Part shown: in pieces, positions 9,264-17,702 of the stretch
Position numbering within the stretch: position 1 is the first letter of the stretch
How the letters are laid out: the number at the start of each line of letters is the position of its first letter
DNA from: DATJLQ01 sp035509415
Lineage (GTDB): Bacteria > Pseudomonadota > Alphaproteobacteria > JACZXZ01
Assembly (NCBI GenBank): GCA_035509415.1
Contig: DATJLQ010000096.1
Coordinates: 1-64,000 of the forward strand
Direction: 5' to 3'
Length of the DNA: 64,000 nt
Made by a program: the position numbers and the translations under genes
Notes under the pieces: model-generated
What the model saw: the letters and a program-made list of their open reading frames with translations, nothing else
Told to the model about the DNA's origin: nothing
Database searches by the model: none

Positions 9264-10202
9264 ATGCCGATGCCCGTCGTTCGTACCAGGGTCTTCCCTG
9301 GCCCTCAGAATCTCGGCCTGTTCGCCGCCGAAGCGCTCGGACTGTTCGAACGCCATGGAGTCTCCGCCGAAATCCACATCACCTCCGGTTCGGACGAGCA
9401 ACGCACGACCCTCGCGAGCGGCGCGTCCCAGGTGATCCACTCCGCGGTCGACAATGCCGTCTACATGAAGGATGTCGCGGGCCTCGACGTGGTTATCGTC
9501 TCGGGCGGCAGTAATGGCATGAACCACCTCGTGGTGCGGCCGGGGATCGGCTCCTACGAGGACATCCGGGGCAAGACCGTGATCGTCGACGCGGCCTTCA
9601 CCGCCTACGCGTTCCAGCTCTACACCATGCTGGCATTGAAAGGGCTTAACAAGGGCGACTACAAAGTGCTGCCGAAGGGCGGCGCCACCCAACGCCTCCA
9701 GGCGATGCGCGAGAGCCCGGACCACGTCGCGGCCATGCTCAACCCGCCCTGGAATTTCGTGGCGCTCGGGGAGGGCTACCGCAGCTTCGGATCCGCGGTC
9801 GGCACGATCGGCGCGTATCAGGGCGACGGCACCTTCGCGCTTCGCGCCTGGGCGGAAGCCAATGCGGACGCTCTTGCTGGCTATCTCGCTGCCTATATCG
9901 CCGGCACGCGCTGGGCGCGCGATCCGGCGCACCGCCCGGAGGCAACCCTTCTTCTCGCCGAACGCCTCAAGATCGACCGTGCGATCGCGGCTCAGTCGGT
10001 CGAGGCCGCAGTCGGACGCGAGGGTGGCCTTGCGGTCGACGCGCGCTTCGATTTCGAGGGCTTCCGCAACATGCTGCGCATCCGGGAAAGCGTCGCCGGG
10101 ACCTGGGACGGGCGCGTACCCGAGACCGAGCGGTTCCTGGACCTCTCTTATTACCAGCAGGCACTTGCCCGCCTTCAAGACTCCGCAGGCGGGAAGCCGT
10201 AA
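9264..10202 (+). CDS. NMT1/SsuA-type binding-protein fold without signal peptide
   Basis: 312 residues from ATG 9264. The fold is that of ABC nitrate/sulfonate binding proteins (LGLFAAEALGLFERHGV at the start; SGASQVIHSAVDNAV). However, the chain begins MPMPVVRTRVFPGPQ with no hydrophobic leader, and the in-frame sequence upstream is arginine-rich and not signal-like. It is therefore predicted cytoplasmic. Known cytosolic relatives of this fold are enzymes (the THI5 pyrimidine synthase, the DszB desulfinase), so an enzymatic or sensory role is possible. The last 28 bases overlap the convergent amidohydrolase gene. Confidence 0.8.
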   Translation: MPMPVVRTRVFPGPQNLGLFAAEALGLFERHGVSAEIHITSGSDEQRTTLASGASQVIHSAVDNAVYMKDVAGLDVVIVSGGSNGMNHLVVRPGIGSYEDIRGKTVIVDAAFTAYAFQLYTMLALKGLNKGDYKVLPKGGATQRLQAMRESPDHVAAMLNPPWNFVALGEGYRSFGSAVGTIGAYQGDGTFALRAWAEANADALAGYLAAYIAGTRWARDPAHRPEATLLLAERLKIDRAIAAQSVEAAVGREGGLAVDARFDFEGFRNMLRIRESVAGTWDGRVPETERFLDLSYYQQALARLQDSAGGKP

Positions 10203-11053
10203 AGGCGCGCCGGGTTCTCGACCAGAATCTTGCGCGCGAGAGCGTCGTCCGGCACCCAATCGAGAAACCGGTCGAGGAGGACGGCGGCGTCCGGTGCCGC
10301 GTCGCCCATGAAGATGTGGGGCCAATCGCTCGCCCAGAGCATGCGATCCGGATTCGCGTCGATCAGCGCGTCGTGGAACGCCCTGACATCGCCATACTCC
10401 GGCGCGGCGCGCGACACACGGCAAAGGCTGAGCTTGACCCACGCGAAGCCCGCACGCGCAAGGTCGAGGACGACCGCGAACGCGCGATCGGTCGGGCCCC
10501 TGGCGAGGTCGGGCAGACCCATATGCTCGATCACCAGGGGGATGCCGATACGGGCGAGACGCGTGCCGTATCGTGCGAGATAATCGCCGGACGCCCAGAG
10601 CTCCGCATGCCAGCCGAGCGCCGCGAGAGACGGGGCGAGACGTTCCAGCGCGTCCATAGCGACACCGCCGGGATAGGGCGCGCCGGCGGGCGTCGTCATC
10701 GCGACGAAGCGCAGACCGCGCACTCCCGCCGCATGCATCGGCGCGAGCGCCGCTTCGTCCGCATTACCTGACGCCGCGACGCCGCGCAAGCGCGTCGGCG
10801 CCGCCGAGAGCGCATCGAGCAAGACCCGGCAGTCCGTGCCATACGTCGTGGGCTGAACCAACACGCCGCGCGTGGCGCTGAGCCGCTCCAGCGACTCGAG
10901 ATGGCGCTCGCGGCTGGCAAGTGTCGGCGGCGCCGGAAGATCGGGGAAACGGTCGGGCGCGCCAAAGACATGGGCATGGCAATCACAAGCCCCCGGGGGT
11001 GGCGCGCGGCGCGGACGGGATGGGAGATGCGCCGCTAGCGTGGCGACGGTCAC
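10175..11053 (-). CDS. Amidohydrolase family 2 (metal-dependent TIM-barrel hydrolase)
   Basis: About 292 residues from GTG 11053 (a GGAG lies eight bases upstream); an in-frame TTG at 11077 is an alternative. The CDCHAHVFG motif near the N-terminus, IEHMGLPD in the middle and WASDWPH near the C-terminus are the conserved sites of the 2-pyrone-4,6-dicarboxylate lactonase/sulfomuconolactonase group. Such enzymes hydrolyse lactones or decarboxylate ring acids. It is the 3'-most gene of the leftward cluster and converges with the preceding gene, whose end it overlaps by 28 bases. Confidence 0.85.
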   Translation of the reverse strand: MTVATLAAHLPSRPRRAPPPGACDCHAHVFGAPDRFPDLPAPPTLASRERHLESLERLSATRGVLVQPTTYGTDCRVLLDALSAAPTRLRGVAASGNADEAALAPMHAAGVRGLRFVAMTTPAGAPYPGGVAMDALERLAPSLAALGWHAELWASGDYLARYGTRLARIGIPLVIEHMGLPDLARGPTDRAFAVVLDLARAGFAWVKLSLCRVSRAAPEYGDVRAFHDALIDANPDRMLWASDWPHIFMGDAAPDAAVLLDRFLDWVPDDALARKILVENPARLYGFPPAES

Positions 11054-11163
11054 TCGACGTGCTCCGCACGCGCACAAAATCCTTCCGCCAACGCAATCCG
11101 AAATGCGGACCCGGCGCGCATCATGGACATGAAACGACCACCTCCAGCGACGATCGCGTCAGC

Positions 11164-12288
11164 TCAAGGCGTGAACTCGAGAACATCGAGGCCGCACAAT
11201 CGGTCCATCAAATAGATAAGGCCCGTCTTGCGGTCGAGGAACACGTCGTTGCTCTGTACGATGCTCTGGCCGCGCCCGGGCTGCGGCTGGAAGTGCCCCA
11301 CTTCGCGCGGCGCATAGGGGTCGCCGATGTCGACCGCCCGCAGGCCGCCCGCGAACCAGGTCACGAACAGCAAATTGCCGTCCACCTGCTCCTGCGGCTG
11401 ATGCGCGCCGAACGAGCACACAGGGTCGAACGGCTTGTCGTGGGGCACGCGGAACGTCGAGACCGGGACCGGGTGTCGCTCGTCGGAAACATCGACCATC
11501 CAGAGGAAGGCGGAGGGCGTCGGCGCGAGCCGGTCCTTGACCTCTTCGTCGGTCACGACGAGGAAGCGACGCCCCTGCAGCGCGTGCGGGATCGGCAACG
11601 CCGTGTGGGTCGGGCATGGATAGGGCGGACTCCAGTCGACATGGCTGACGAGGCGCGGTTGCGTGATGTCGGCGATGTCGAGGATCACGAACCCGCCGTG
11701 CCAGTAGCTCGTATAGAGCCGGTCGCCGTAGCGTAGCGGATGGTGACACCGGTGGCGCGCCCCCTCCCAAGTCGGCGTCTCGCCGCCCGCGGTCCACTGA
11801 CCTGGCATCCACCAGCGCGACACTTCGGCGGGACGGGACGGCTCGCGCACGTCGACGATCATGACGATGTTGCCGAGCCAGCCCTCGACTTGCGGCGATA
11901 TGTAGGCGTACTGCCCGTCATAGTCGAAGCGATGCACGCCGCCGCCGTCGCAACGGAAGAACGCGACCTCGCGCGGCCGGCGCTTGTCGGCGATGTCGAA
12001 GATCTTGATGCCGCCCTGGAACGCCGGGTCGTGCGGACCGTATTGCTCGTAGTTGATGATCATCGTGTCGCCGAAGACGCGCGCCTTGTGCGAGTGAGTA
12101 TGCATCGGCACCTGAAGCTCGGAGACGACACGCATATTCCTGGGGTCGGAGATGTCGACGATCGTGGTGCCGTGAGGCGGGTCGATATGGCCGATGAACG
12201 CGTAGCCGTCCTGGACAGAGACCTGCCCGCCACCCGCGACGTCGATGTGCCCGACACGCCGGAAACCCTTGCCGCTTGCGCCGCTCAT
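11164..12288 (-). CDS. LVIVD-repeat beta-propeller protein
   Basis: 374 residues without a signal peptide. Repeating blades contain the LVIVD-type core (TTIVDISDP, IKIFDIADK, VMIVDVREP, FVILDIADI, LWMVDVSDE, LRAVDIGDP). His-rich stretches (MHTHSHKA, HRCHHP) could bind metal, as in the distantly similar selenium-binding/methanethiol oxidase propellers, but I cannot show that relation. The start overlaps the stop of the deaminase gene (ATGA, 12285-12288), so it is co-translated with it. The function is unknown; a lactonase-like, oxidase or scaffold role is conceivable. Confidence 0.75.
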   Translation of the reverse strand: MSGASGKGFRRVGHIDVAGGGQVSVQDGYAFIGHIDPPHGTTIVDISDPRNMRVVSELQVPMHTHSHKARVFGDTMIINYEQYGPHDPAFQGGIKIFDIADKRRPREVAFFRCDGGGVHRFDYDGQYAYISPQVEGWLGNIVMIVDVREPSRPAEVSRWWMPGQWTAGGETPTWEGARHRCHHPLRYGDRLYTSYWHGGFVILDIADITQPRLVSHVDWSPPYPCPTHTALPIPHALQGRRFLVVTDEEVKDRLAPTPSAFLWMVDVSDERHPVPVSTFRVPHDKPFDPVCSFGAHQPQEQVDGNLLFVTWFAGGLRAVDIGDPYAPREVGHFQPQPGRGQSIVQSNDVFLDRKTGLIYLMDRLCGLDVLEFTP

Positions 12289-13580
12289 CGATCGCCTCCT
12301 TTACCCGTTTTCTTGCGCTCGACCGACAGGTCGCCGCTTGCTCCCGGCCCGTGCAGCACGCGCTCGGTTCGATTTTCCGCGACGACGCGGCCGGCCCTGA
12401 TCACCCAGCGGCGGTCCGCGCGTTTGAGGATGGCCTCGACCGGCGTCTTCGCGTCCACGATCACGACGTCGGCGCGTGCGCCGAGCTCGAGGCCGTAGTC
12501 CGTGAGCCCGCATGCGCGCGCGGCGCGCGTGGTGCACATCTCGAAGACGGTATCGATCTCGTGCGGCAGGCTCATCTGCGCGGCGTGGGCGGCGATGGCG
12601 GCGACCTCGAGGGAATCGGCCACGCCGAAGGGATAGAACGTGTCGCGCACGCAGTCCTGACCGAAGGCGACGTTGACGCCGGCCGCGAGGAGCTCCTTCA
12701 CCCGCGTGATTCCGCGCCGCTTCGGCTCGCGATCGAGGCGGCCCTGGAGCATCAGGTTGGTCGCCGGAAGCGTGATCATGTGGATGCCCGCCGCCTTGAC
12801 CTTGGCGATCACTTTCGCGGCATGGTCCTCGGGATACGCCGCGAGCGCGCACGTGTGCCCGGCGGAGACGCGTCCCTGATAGCCGTTGCGGACGGTCTGC
12901 TCGGCCAGCATCTCGAGCGTGCGCGCGCCCGGATCGTCGGTCTCGTCGACGTGCATGTCGATCGGCGCCGCGTGCTGGCGGGCGAGCTCGAAGGCGATCT
13001 CGATATGGCGCCAACTGTCGACCGCGGACGCCTCGTTGAACGGCATGCCGCCGACCACGTCCGCGCCCGCCGCCATCGCCTTGCGCATGAGGGATTCCGC
13101 GCCCGCGTTCTTGAGGATTCCCTCTTGGGGAAAGGCGACGATCTCGATGTCCAGCAAATCCCGGTAGCGGTCGCGCGCCGCGACCACGCCTTCGAGCGGC
13201 GTGAGCCCGCCGATGGTGTCGACGTCGACGTGGGTGCGCAGATGCTTGACGCCGCTTTGCACCGCGAGCTCGATGACGCGTCCCGCGCGCGCCGCGACCT
13301 CGCCCTTGGTGTAGGTGCGCTTGCGCTCCCAGATGATCTCGATCGCCTCGGTCAGGGTCCCGGTCTTGTTGGCGCGCACGTCCTCGTTGATCAGGACCTT
13401 GTCGAGGTGGATGTGGGGCTCGACGAAACCGGGAATGGCGAGGCGCCCGCCGGCATCGATGGTCGCCGCGGCATCCCCGTCGCGGCCGGTGGGTTCGACG
13501 AACCGGCCGTTCGATACCGCGAGGTCGCGTGGACCGGCCTCGCTCCAGGGACGCACGTTCTTTATCAAAAGGTCGATCAT
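12285..13580 (-). CDS. Cytosine deaminase-like amidohydrolase (CodA family)
   Basis: 431 residues, collinear with E. coli CodA. The metal and catalytic motifs are EPHIHLDK (about 55-62), AFPQEGIL, DMHVDETDD (catalytic Glu region), AGHTCAL and FGQDCVRDTFYPFG. The residue after the conserved metal-binding Asp (Asp314 in CodA, which contacts the pyrimidine) is Cys here, and the preceding His is Gln, so the substrate probably differs from cytosine. The family includes cytosine, isoguanine and creatinine deaminases and triazine N-dealkylases (AtzC-like). It lies in one leftward run with an amino-acid-type ABC importer, amidases and a ring-opening amidohydrolase. Confidence 0.88.
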   Translation of the reverse strand: MIDLLIKNVRPWSEAGPRDLAVSNGRFVEPTGRDGDAAATIDAGGRLAIPGFVEPHIHLDKVLINEDVRANKTGTLTEAIEIIWERKRTYTKGEVAARAGRVIELAVQSGVKHLRTHVDVDTIGGLTPLEGVVAARDRYRDLLDIEIVAFPQEGILKNAGAESLMRKAMAAGADVVGGMPFNEASAVDSWRHIEIAFELARQHAAPIDMHVDETDDPGARTLEMLAEQTVRNGYQGRVSAGHTCALAAYPEDHAAKVIAKVKAAGIHMITLPATNLMLQGRLDREPKRRGITRVKELLAAGVNVAFGQDCVRDTFYPFGVADSLEVAAIAAHAAQMSLPHEIDTVFEMCTTRAARACGLTDYGLELGARADVVIVDAKTPVEAILKRADRRWVIRAGRVVAENRTERVLHGPGASGDLSVERKKTGKGGDR

Positions 13581-13595
13581 GGCGCCTCGCTGCGC

Positions 13596-14375
13596 TCAGT
13601 CAGGTTGGTTGGACAGGTGCCGATTGAGGAAGGCCTTGAGCCGCGGCGTCCGCGCGGTGCCGAAGATTTCCGTCGGCGCGCCGATCTCGACGATCCGGCC
13701 GGCATCCATGAAGACGATCCGATTCGAGGCGTCCCGGGCGAACGCCATCTCGTGCGTGACGACGATCATGGTGAGTCCGTCCTGCGCGAGGTTCCGCATC
13801 ACCTGCAGAACCTCGCCCACGAGCTCGGGATCGAGCGCCGACGTCACCTCGTCGAACAGCATCACCTTCGGCTCCATCGCGAGCGACCGGGCGATCGCGA
13901 CGCGTTGCTGCTGGCCGCCCGAAAGGCGCGCCGGATAGGCGTCCTCCTTCGCCGACAAGCCGACGCGCGCAAGAAGCTCCCTGCCCTTTCGCAGGGCGAC
14001 GTCGCGGTCAATTTTCCGGACGTGGATCGGCGCCTCGATCACGTTCTCGAGCGCCGTCATGTGCGGAAACAGGTTGAACTGCTGGAACACGATGCCGATG
14101 TGTTGACGCGTCTCGTTGAGCACCTTCTCGGTGACCGGGACCAGCCCCCCGCCGGGGCCTTGGCGATAGCCGATCAGCTCGCCATCGAGGCGCACCTCGC
14201 CCGAATCGTAGGTTTCGAGGAAGTTGATGCAGTTGAGAAGCGTGGTCTTGCCCGAGCCGCTCGGGCCGATGATGCACACCACCTCGCCCTGGTCGACCGC
14301 CAAGCTCACATCGTCCAGCACGCGATGCTGGCCGAAGTTCTTGCAGAGATTCTTGATTTGGACCAGCGGCCCCAT
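13596..14375 (-). CDS. Polar amino acid ABC transporter ATPase (GlnQ/HisP type)
   Basis: 259 residues. ATG 14375 is preferred because AGGA lies eight bases upstream; ATG 14384 has no spacing from it. Walker A GPSGSGKTT, signature LSGGQQQR, Walker B VMLFDEVTSALD and H-loop VTHEM are typical of the amino-acid class. It pairs with the permease at 14390-15046 and probably the binding protein at 19990-20763. Confidence 0.9.
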   Translation of the reverse strand: MGPLVQIKNLCKNFGQHRVLDDVSLAVDQGEVVCIIGPSGSGKTTLLNCINFLETYDSGEVRLDGELIGYRQGPGGGLVPVTEKVLNETRQHIGIVFQQFNLFPHMTALENVIEAPIHVRKIDRDVALRKGRELLARVGLSAKEDAYPARLSGGQQQRVAIARSLAMEPKVMLFDEVTSALDPELVGEVLQVMRNLAQDGLTMIVVTHEMAFARDASNRIVFMDAGRIVEIGAPTEIFGTARTPRLKAFLNRHLSNQPD

Positions 14376-14389
14376 CGCGCGCATCCTGC

Positions 14390-15046
14390 TCAGTTCGGAA
14401 CGATAAAGCGCTTCTCCAGCCACGACAGGAAGGCGATCATCGGCAGCGTCATCGCGAGATAGATCAAGCCGACGCCGGCGAACGGGCTGAACGTATTCGC
14501 CTTCCATGTCATGACCTCGAGGCCCGAGCGCAACAGGTCGCCGAGGGCGATGGTCGAGACCAAGGCCGTGCTCTTGAGCAGCGTGATCGCCTCGTTCGTG
14601 ATCGGCGGCAGCACGCGCCGCACGACTTGAGGCAGGATCACCCGGCGCATCGCGAGAGGATAGGACATGCCCAGCGAGCGGGCCGCCCGCATCTGGCCCG
14701 AGTCGATCGACTGGATGCCCGCGCGAACGATTTCCGTGATATAGGCGCCCGAGGTGCCCGAGAGCGCGATGATCGCGATCGTGAAGGCCGAGAGATCGAT
14801 GCCGAGCGACGGCAACGCGTAATAGAGAAACATGAGCGTGAGCAGGAGCGGGATCGCGCGCATGAGAGTCGTATACGAGAACGCGATGCCGCGGAGCACG
14901 GCATGGCGCGAGATGCGTCCCAAGGCGCCCACCAGCCCGATCATGAGGGCGATCCCCAGGGAAATGACGGTGAGCTCGGCGGTGACCAAGGCACCCGTGA
15001 GCAGCGAGGGCATCGACGCGAGGAAAATGTTGAATTGGAAATCCAT
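14390..15046 (-). CDS. Polar amino acid ABC transporter permease (HisM/GlnP type)
   Basis: 218 residues with about five hydrophobic segments and the family loop (ARSLGMSYPLAMRRVILPQ) about residues 124-142. GGGAGG precedes ATG 15046. Only one permease gene is present, so the channel is likely a homodimer, which is common in this class. Confidence 0.9.
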   Translation of the reverse strand: MDFQFNIFLASMPSLLTGALVTAELTVISLGIALMIGLVGALGRISRHAVLRGIAFSYTTLMRAIPLLLTLMFLYYALPSLGIDLSAFTIAIIALSGTSGAYITEIVRAGIQSIDSGQMRAARSLGMSYPLAMRRVILPQVVRRVLPPITNEAITLLKSTALVSTIALGDLLRSGLEVMTWKANTFSPFAGVGLIYLAMTLPMIAFLSWLEKRFIVPN

Positions 15047-15070
15047 GCGACCTCCCGCGATCCTGCGTTC

Positions 15071-16249
15071 CTAGGAAACCTCAGCATAGCGGCAAGCGAG
15101 GCGCAAAAGCATCCCATCGGTGCCGCGCGCACCGAGAATCGATAGGCCGACCGGCAGGCCCCCGATCTCGCCCGCGGGAATGCTGACCTGGGGCGATCCG
15201 AGAGTTCCGGCGATGCACGTCAGGGTGATCACGGCTTGACGTCGCTGCCACATTTCCGTGCGCGGAAGCCCGATGGGTGGGGCCGGAAACGGCGTCGTCG
15301 GCAGGGCAACGACGGTACGCTCGTCGAGCCAGCTCGCGACCTCCCGCCGCCGCGCCGCGAGGAATTCGCGGCCGGCCTCGAAGGCCGCGTCCTCCACCTG
15401 GCGCCCGCGCAGGAAATTGTCCGCGACCTCGAAGCCGAAGCGCGGATTGTGCCGGTCGATCCAGTCGGCGAACGTCGACCAGGCCTCGCGCCCCTGGACC
15501 GCGCCCTGGTGGCGCAACCACTCGCCGAGCGGCTTCGAGGATACCGGCCGCGTCTCGACCTTAGGGAACAACCGCGCCAACCGGTCGAGCGCGGGCTCGA
15601 GCGCATCCTGCGTCTCGGGCTCGGCGACGGCGAAGGCATCCTCGGCCAGGATCAGGCGCTGCCAGGGGGAACCCGCGGTCGGCGCTTGGTCCAGCAGGAC
15701 CGCGCCAACTCGCGCGAGGAGCGCAGCGTCGCCGGCGAGCCAGCCCACGGTATCGAAGCTGCGCGCCTGGCCGATCACGCCCTCGAGGGACAGGCTGCCG
15801 AGAGACGGGCGGATGCCGTAGATGCCGCAGAAGCTCGCCGGCACGCGCACGGAGCCGCCCGTGTCGGTGCCGAGCGCGAAATCCGCCAAGCCGCCCGCGA
15901 CGGCGGCGGCCGAGCCGCTTGACGAGCCGCCCGAGACCCGTCCCGGCGCCTTCGGGTTCCTGGGCGCGCCGTAATGGGCGTTCTCGCCGAAGATCCCGCG
16001 CGAGAGCTCGTCGGTATGGGTCTTCCCGACCAACGTCGCCCCCGCGTCGACCAGGCGCTGGACGACCGGCGCGGTGCGCGCCGCGGGCGCGTGGAGGGCC
16101 AGCCAATCGGGATTGCCGCCACCGGTGACATAGCCCGCGACGTCGAACAGGTCCTTGGCGGCGAAGCTCAGGCCGGCGAGCGGACCCGTCGCCGCACCCT
16201 CGAGGCGCGCGGCGGCGTGTGGCACGAAGGCGCCGTAGGGGTCAAGCAT
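15071..16249 (-). CDS. Amidase signature family enzyme, short form
   Basis: 392 residues. The Ser-cisSer-Lys triad is visible: Lys in FAAKDLFD (about 32), cis-Ser in GGSSSGSAAAV (about 109) and nucleophile Ser in TDTGGSVRVPAS (about 132). It lacks the N-terminal extension of GatA and the second-domain fusion of allophanate hydrolase. Its start overlaps the stop of the next amidase by eight bases, so the two are made together. Known relatives in cyanurate or barbiturate pathways are 1-carboxybiuret hydrolase, allophanate hydrolase and ureidomalonase; any of these roles would fit the neighbouring ring-opening enzyme. Confidence 0.88.
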   Translation of the reverse strand: MLDPYGAFVPHAAARLEGAATGPLAGLSFAAKDLFDVAGYVTGGGNPDWLALHAPAARTAPVVQRLVDAGATLVGKTHTDELSRGIFGENAHYGAPRNPKAPGRVSGGSSSGSAAAVAGGLADFALGTDTGGSVRVPASFCGIYGIRPSLGSLSLEGVIGQARSFDTVGWLAGDAALLARVGAVLLDQAPTAGSPWQRLILAEDAFAVAEPETQDALEPALDRLARLFPKVETRPVSSKPLGEWLRHQGAVQGREAWSTFADWIDRHNPRFGFEVADNFLRGRQVEDAAFEAGREFLAARRREVASWLDERTVVALPTTPFPAPPIGLPRTEMWQRRQAVITLTCIAGTLGSPQVSIPAGEIGGLPVGLSILGARGTDGMLLRLACRYAEVS

Positions 16250-17675
16250 CGCCGGCCCCCAATCCGGGCCAACCGAGTGGATGGGCCTTCTGGACCAGCT
16301 GGGCGAGGCCGAGAATGCGGGGCTCGTCGAACCGGCGGCCGATGATCTGAAGCCCGACCGGCATGCCCGCCACGGTCGTGCCGCACGGGACCGAGCAGGC
16401 CGGAAGACCTCCCAGCGTCACCAGGAAGGTGGGCGCGATCCAGTCGATGTAGGTTTGCATCTTCTTGCCGGCGACCGTCTCGGGATAGTTCTGCTCGACC
16501 GGGAACGGCGGCACCGGGACGGTCGGCGTGAGGATGAGGTCGTAGCGCTCGAGCGCCGCGCGCCAACGGTGCCAGAGGCGCGCGCGCGTCGCCTCGGCGG
16601 CCGCGATCTCGCGCGGCGTGAGCGCCAGTCCCGCCTCGACGTTGCGCGCGAGATTTGGGCCGAACCTGTCGAGCGAGTCGAGACGCTCGGCATATTGCTG
16701 GACCATCCACTGGCCGCGCAGGGTGCGATACGCATCGCACCCTTCCGAGAAATCGAGTGCGATCTCCTCGACCGACGCGCCGGCCTCGACGAGCCGCAGC
16801 GCCGCGGCATGGCAAACCGCGCCGATCTCCGGATCGACGCCCACGCCCGCGATATCGGCGCTATAGGCGAGGCGCAGCCCGCGCGCATCCCTCGTCGCGC
16901 CAACGGTCGCCGCGAGATCGCGCCACGGCGCCGGTGTCGAAATCGGCGAAAGGTTCGAAACGCCCACGATCGCCTCGAGCATCAAGGCCACGTCCTCGGC
17001 GGTGCGCGCCATCGGACCGTGGGTGCGGCCATCGTCCCACGGTTGCGGCGCCGGATGGCTCGGCACCAGCCCGACCGTCGGGCGCAAGCCCACGACGCCG
17101 CAGAAGGCCGCGGGAACGCGGAGCGATCCGCCGAAATCGGTGCCCTCGGCAAGCGCGATCATGCCGGTGGCCACCGCGGCACCGCCGCCGCCCGTCGACC
17201 CACCGACCGTGAGCGCAAGGTTCCACGGATTCCGGGTCGCGCCGAACACCGGATTCACGGTGTTGGCGCCGGCGGCGAATTCGGGCGTGTTGGTCTTGCC
17301 GAGAATGATCGCGCCGGCGTCCTTGAGCCGCGCAACAACGGCCGCGTCCTCGGTCGGGATGTTATGCGCAAAGAGCGGCGAGCCGTAGGTCGTGCGAATA
17401 CCGGCGGTCGGCGTAACGTCCTTGATCCCGACCGGCAGTCCGATGAGCGACCCGGTCGGCTCGCCGCGCAGGATCGCCCGCTCCGCGCGCCGCGCCGCCT
17501 CCATCGCACTCTCGGCGGCGAGGGTGCAGATCGCGTTCACCTTGCCATTCGCACGGGCGATCGTATCGAGATGGGCCTGAAGCACCTCGACCGGGCTCGC
17601 GCTCTTGGCGCGCATCAGCGCGACGAGTGCAGTCGCGGACTTCCGTGACAGATCGCCGAGGGTCCGGGTTGTCAT
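16242..17675 (-). CDS. Amidase signature family enzyme
   Basis: 477 residues, the standard AS-family length. Catalytic Lys is in VGIKDVTP (about 84). The Gly/Ser-rich core reads GGSTGGGGAAVATG, with Gly replacing the more usual Ser at the fourth position, followed by the nucleophile Ser in TDFGGSLRVPA. The ATG at 17675 lies 27 bases after the ring-opening amidohydrolase stop. The two amidases in tandem suggest sequential C-N bond hydrolysis of a linear ureide after ring opening. Confidence 0.88.
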   Translation of the reverse strand: MTTRTLGDLSRKSATALVALMRAKSASPVEVLQAHLDTIARANGKVNAICTLAAESAMEAARRAERAILRGEPTGSLIGLPVGIKDVTPTAGIRTTYGSPLFAHNIPTEDAAVVARLKDAGAIILGKTNTPEFAAGANTVNPVFGATRNPWNLALTVGGSTGGGGAAVATGMIALAEGTDFGGSLRVPAAFCGVVGLRPTVGLVPSHPAPQPWDDGRTHGPMARTAEDVALMLEAIVGVSNLSPISTPAPWRDLAATVGATRDARGLRLAYSADIAGVGVDPEIGAVCHAAALRLVEAGASVEEIALDFSEGCDAYRTLRGQWMVQQYAERLDSLDRFGPNLARNVEAGLALTPREIAAAEATRARLWHRWRAALERYDLILTPTVPVPPFPVEQNYPETVAGKKMQTYIDWIAPTFLVTLGGLPACSVPCGTTVAGMPVGLQIIGRRFDEPRILGLAQLVQKAHPLGWPGLGAGDA

Positions 17676-17702
17676 GGCACTGCACGCCCCTCGCGATGGC
17701 GC

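Noticed and set aside
12276..14462. Long plus-strand frame opposite the deaminase and ABC ATPase genes
   Set aside because: Antisense of two genes with clear catalytic motifs; composition is that of a complement shadow.
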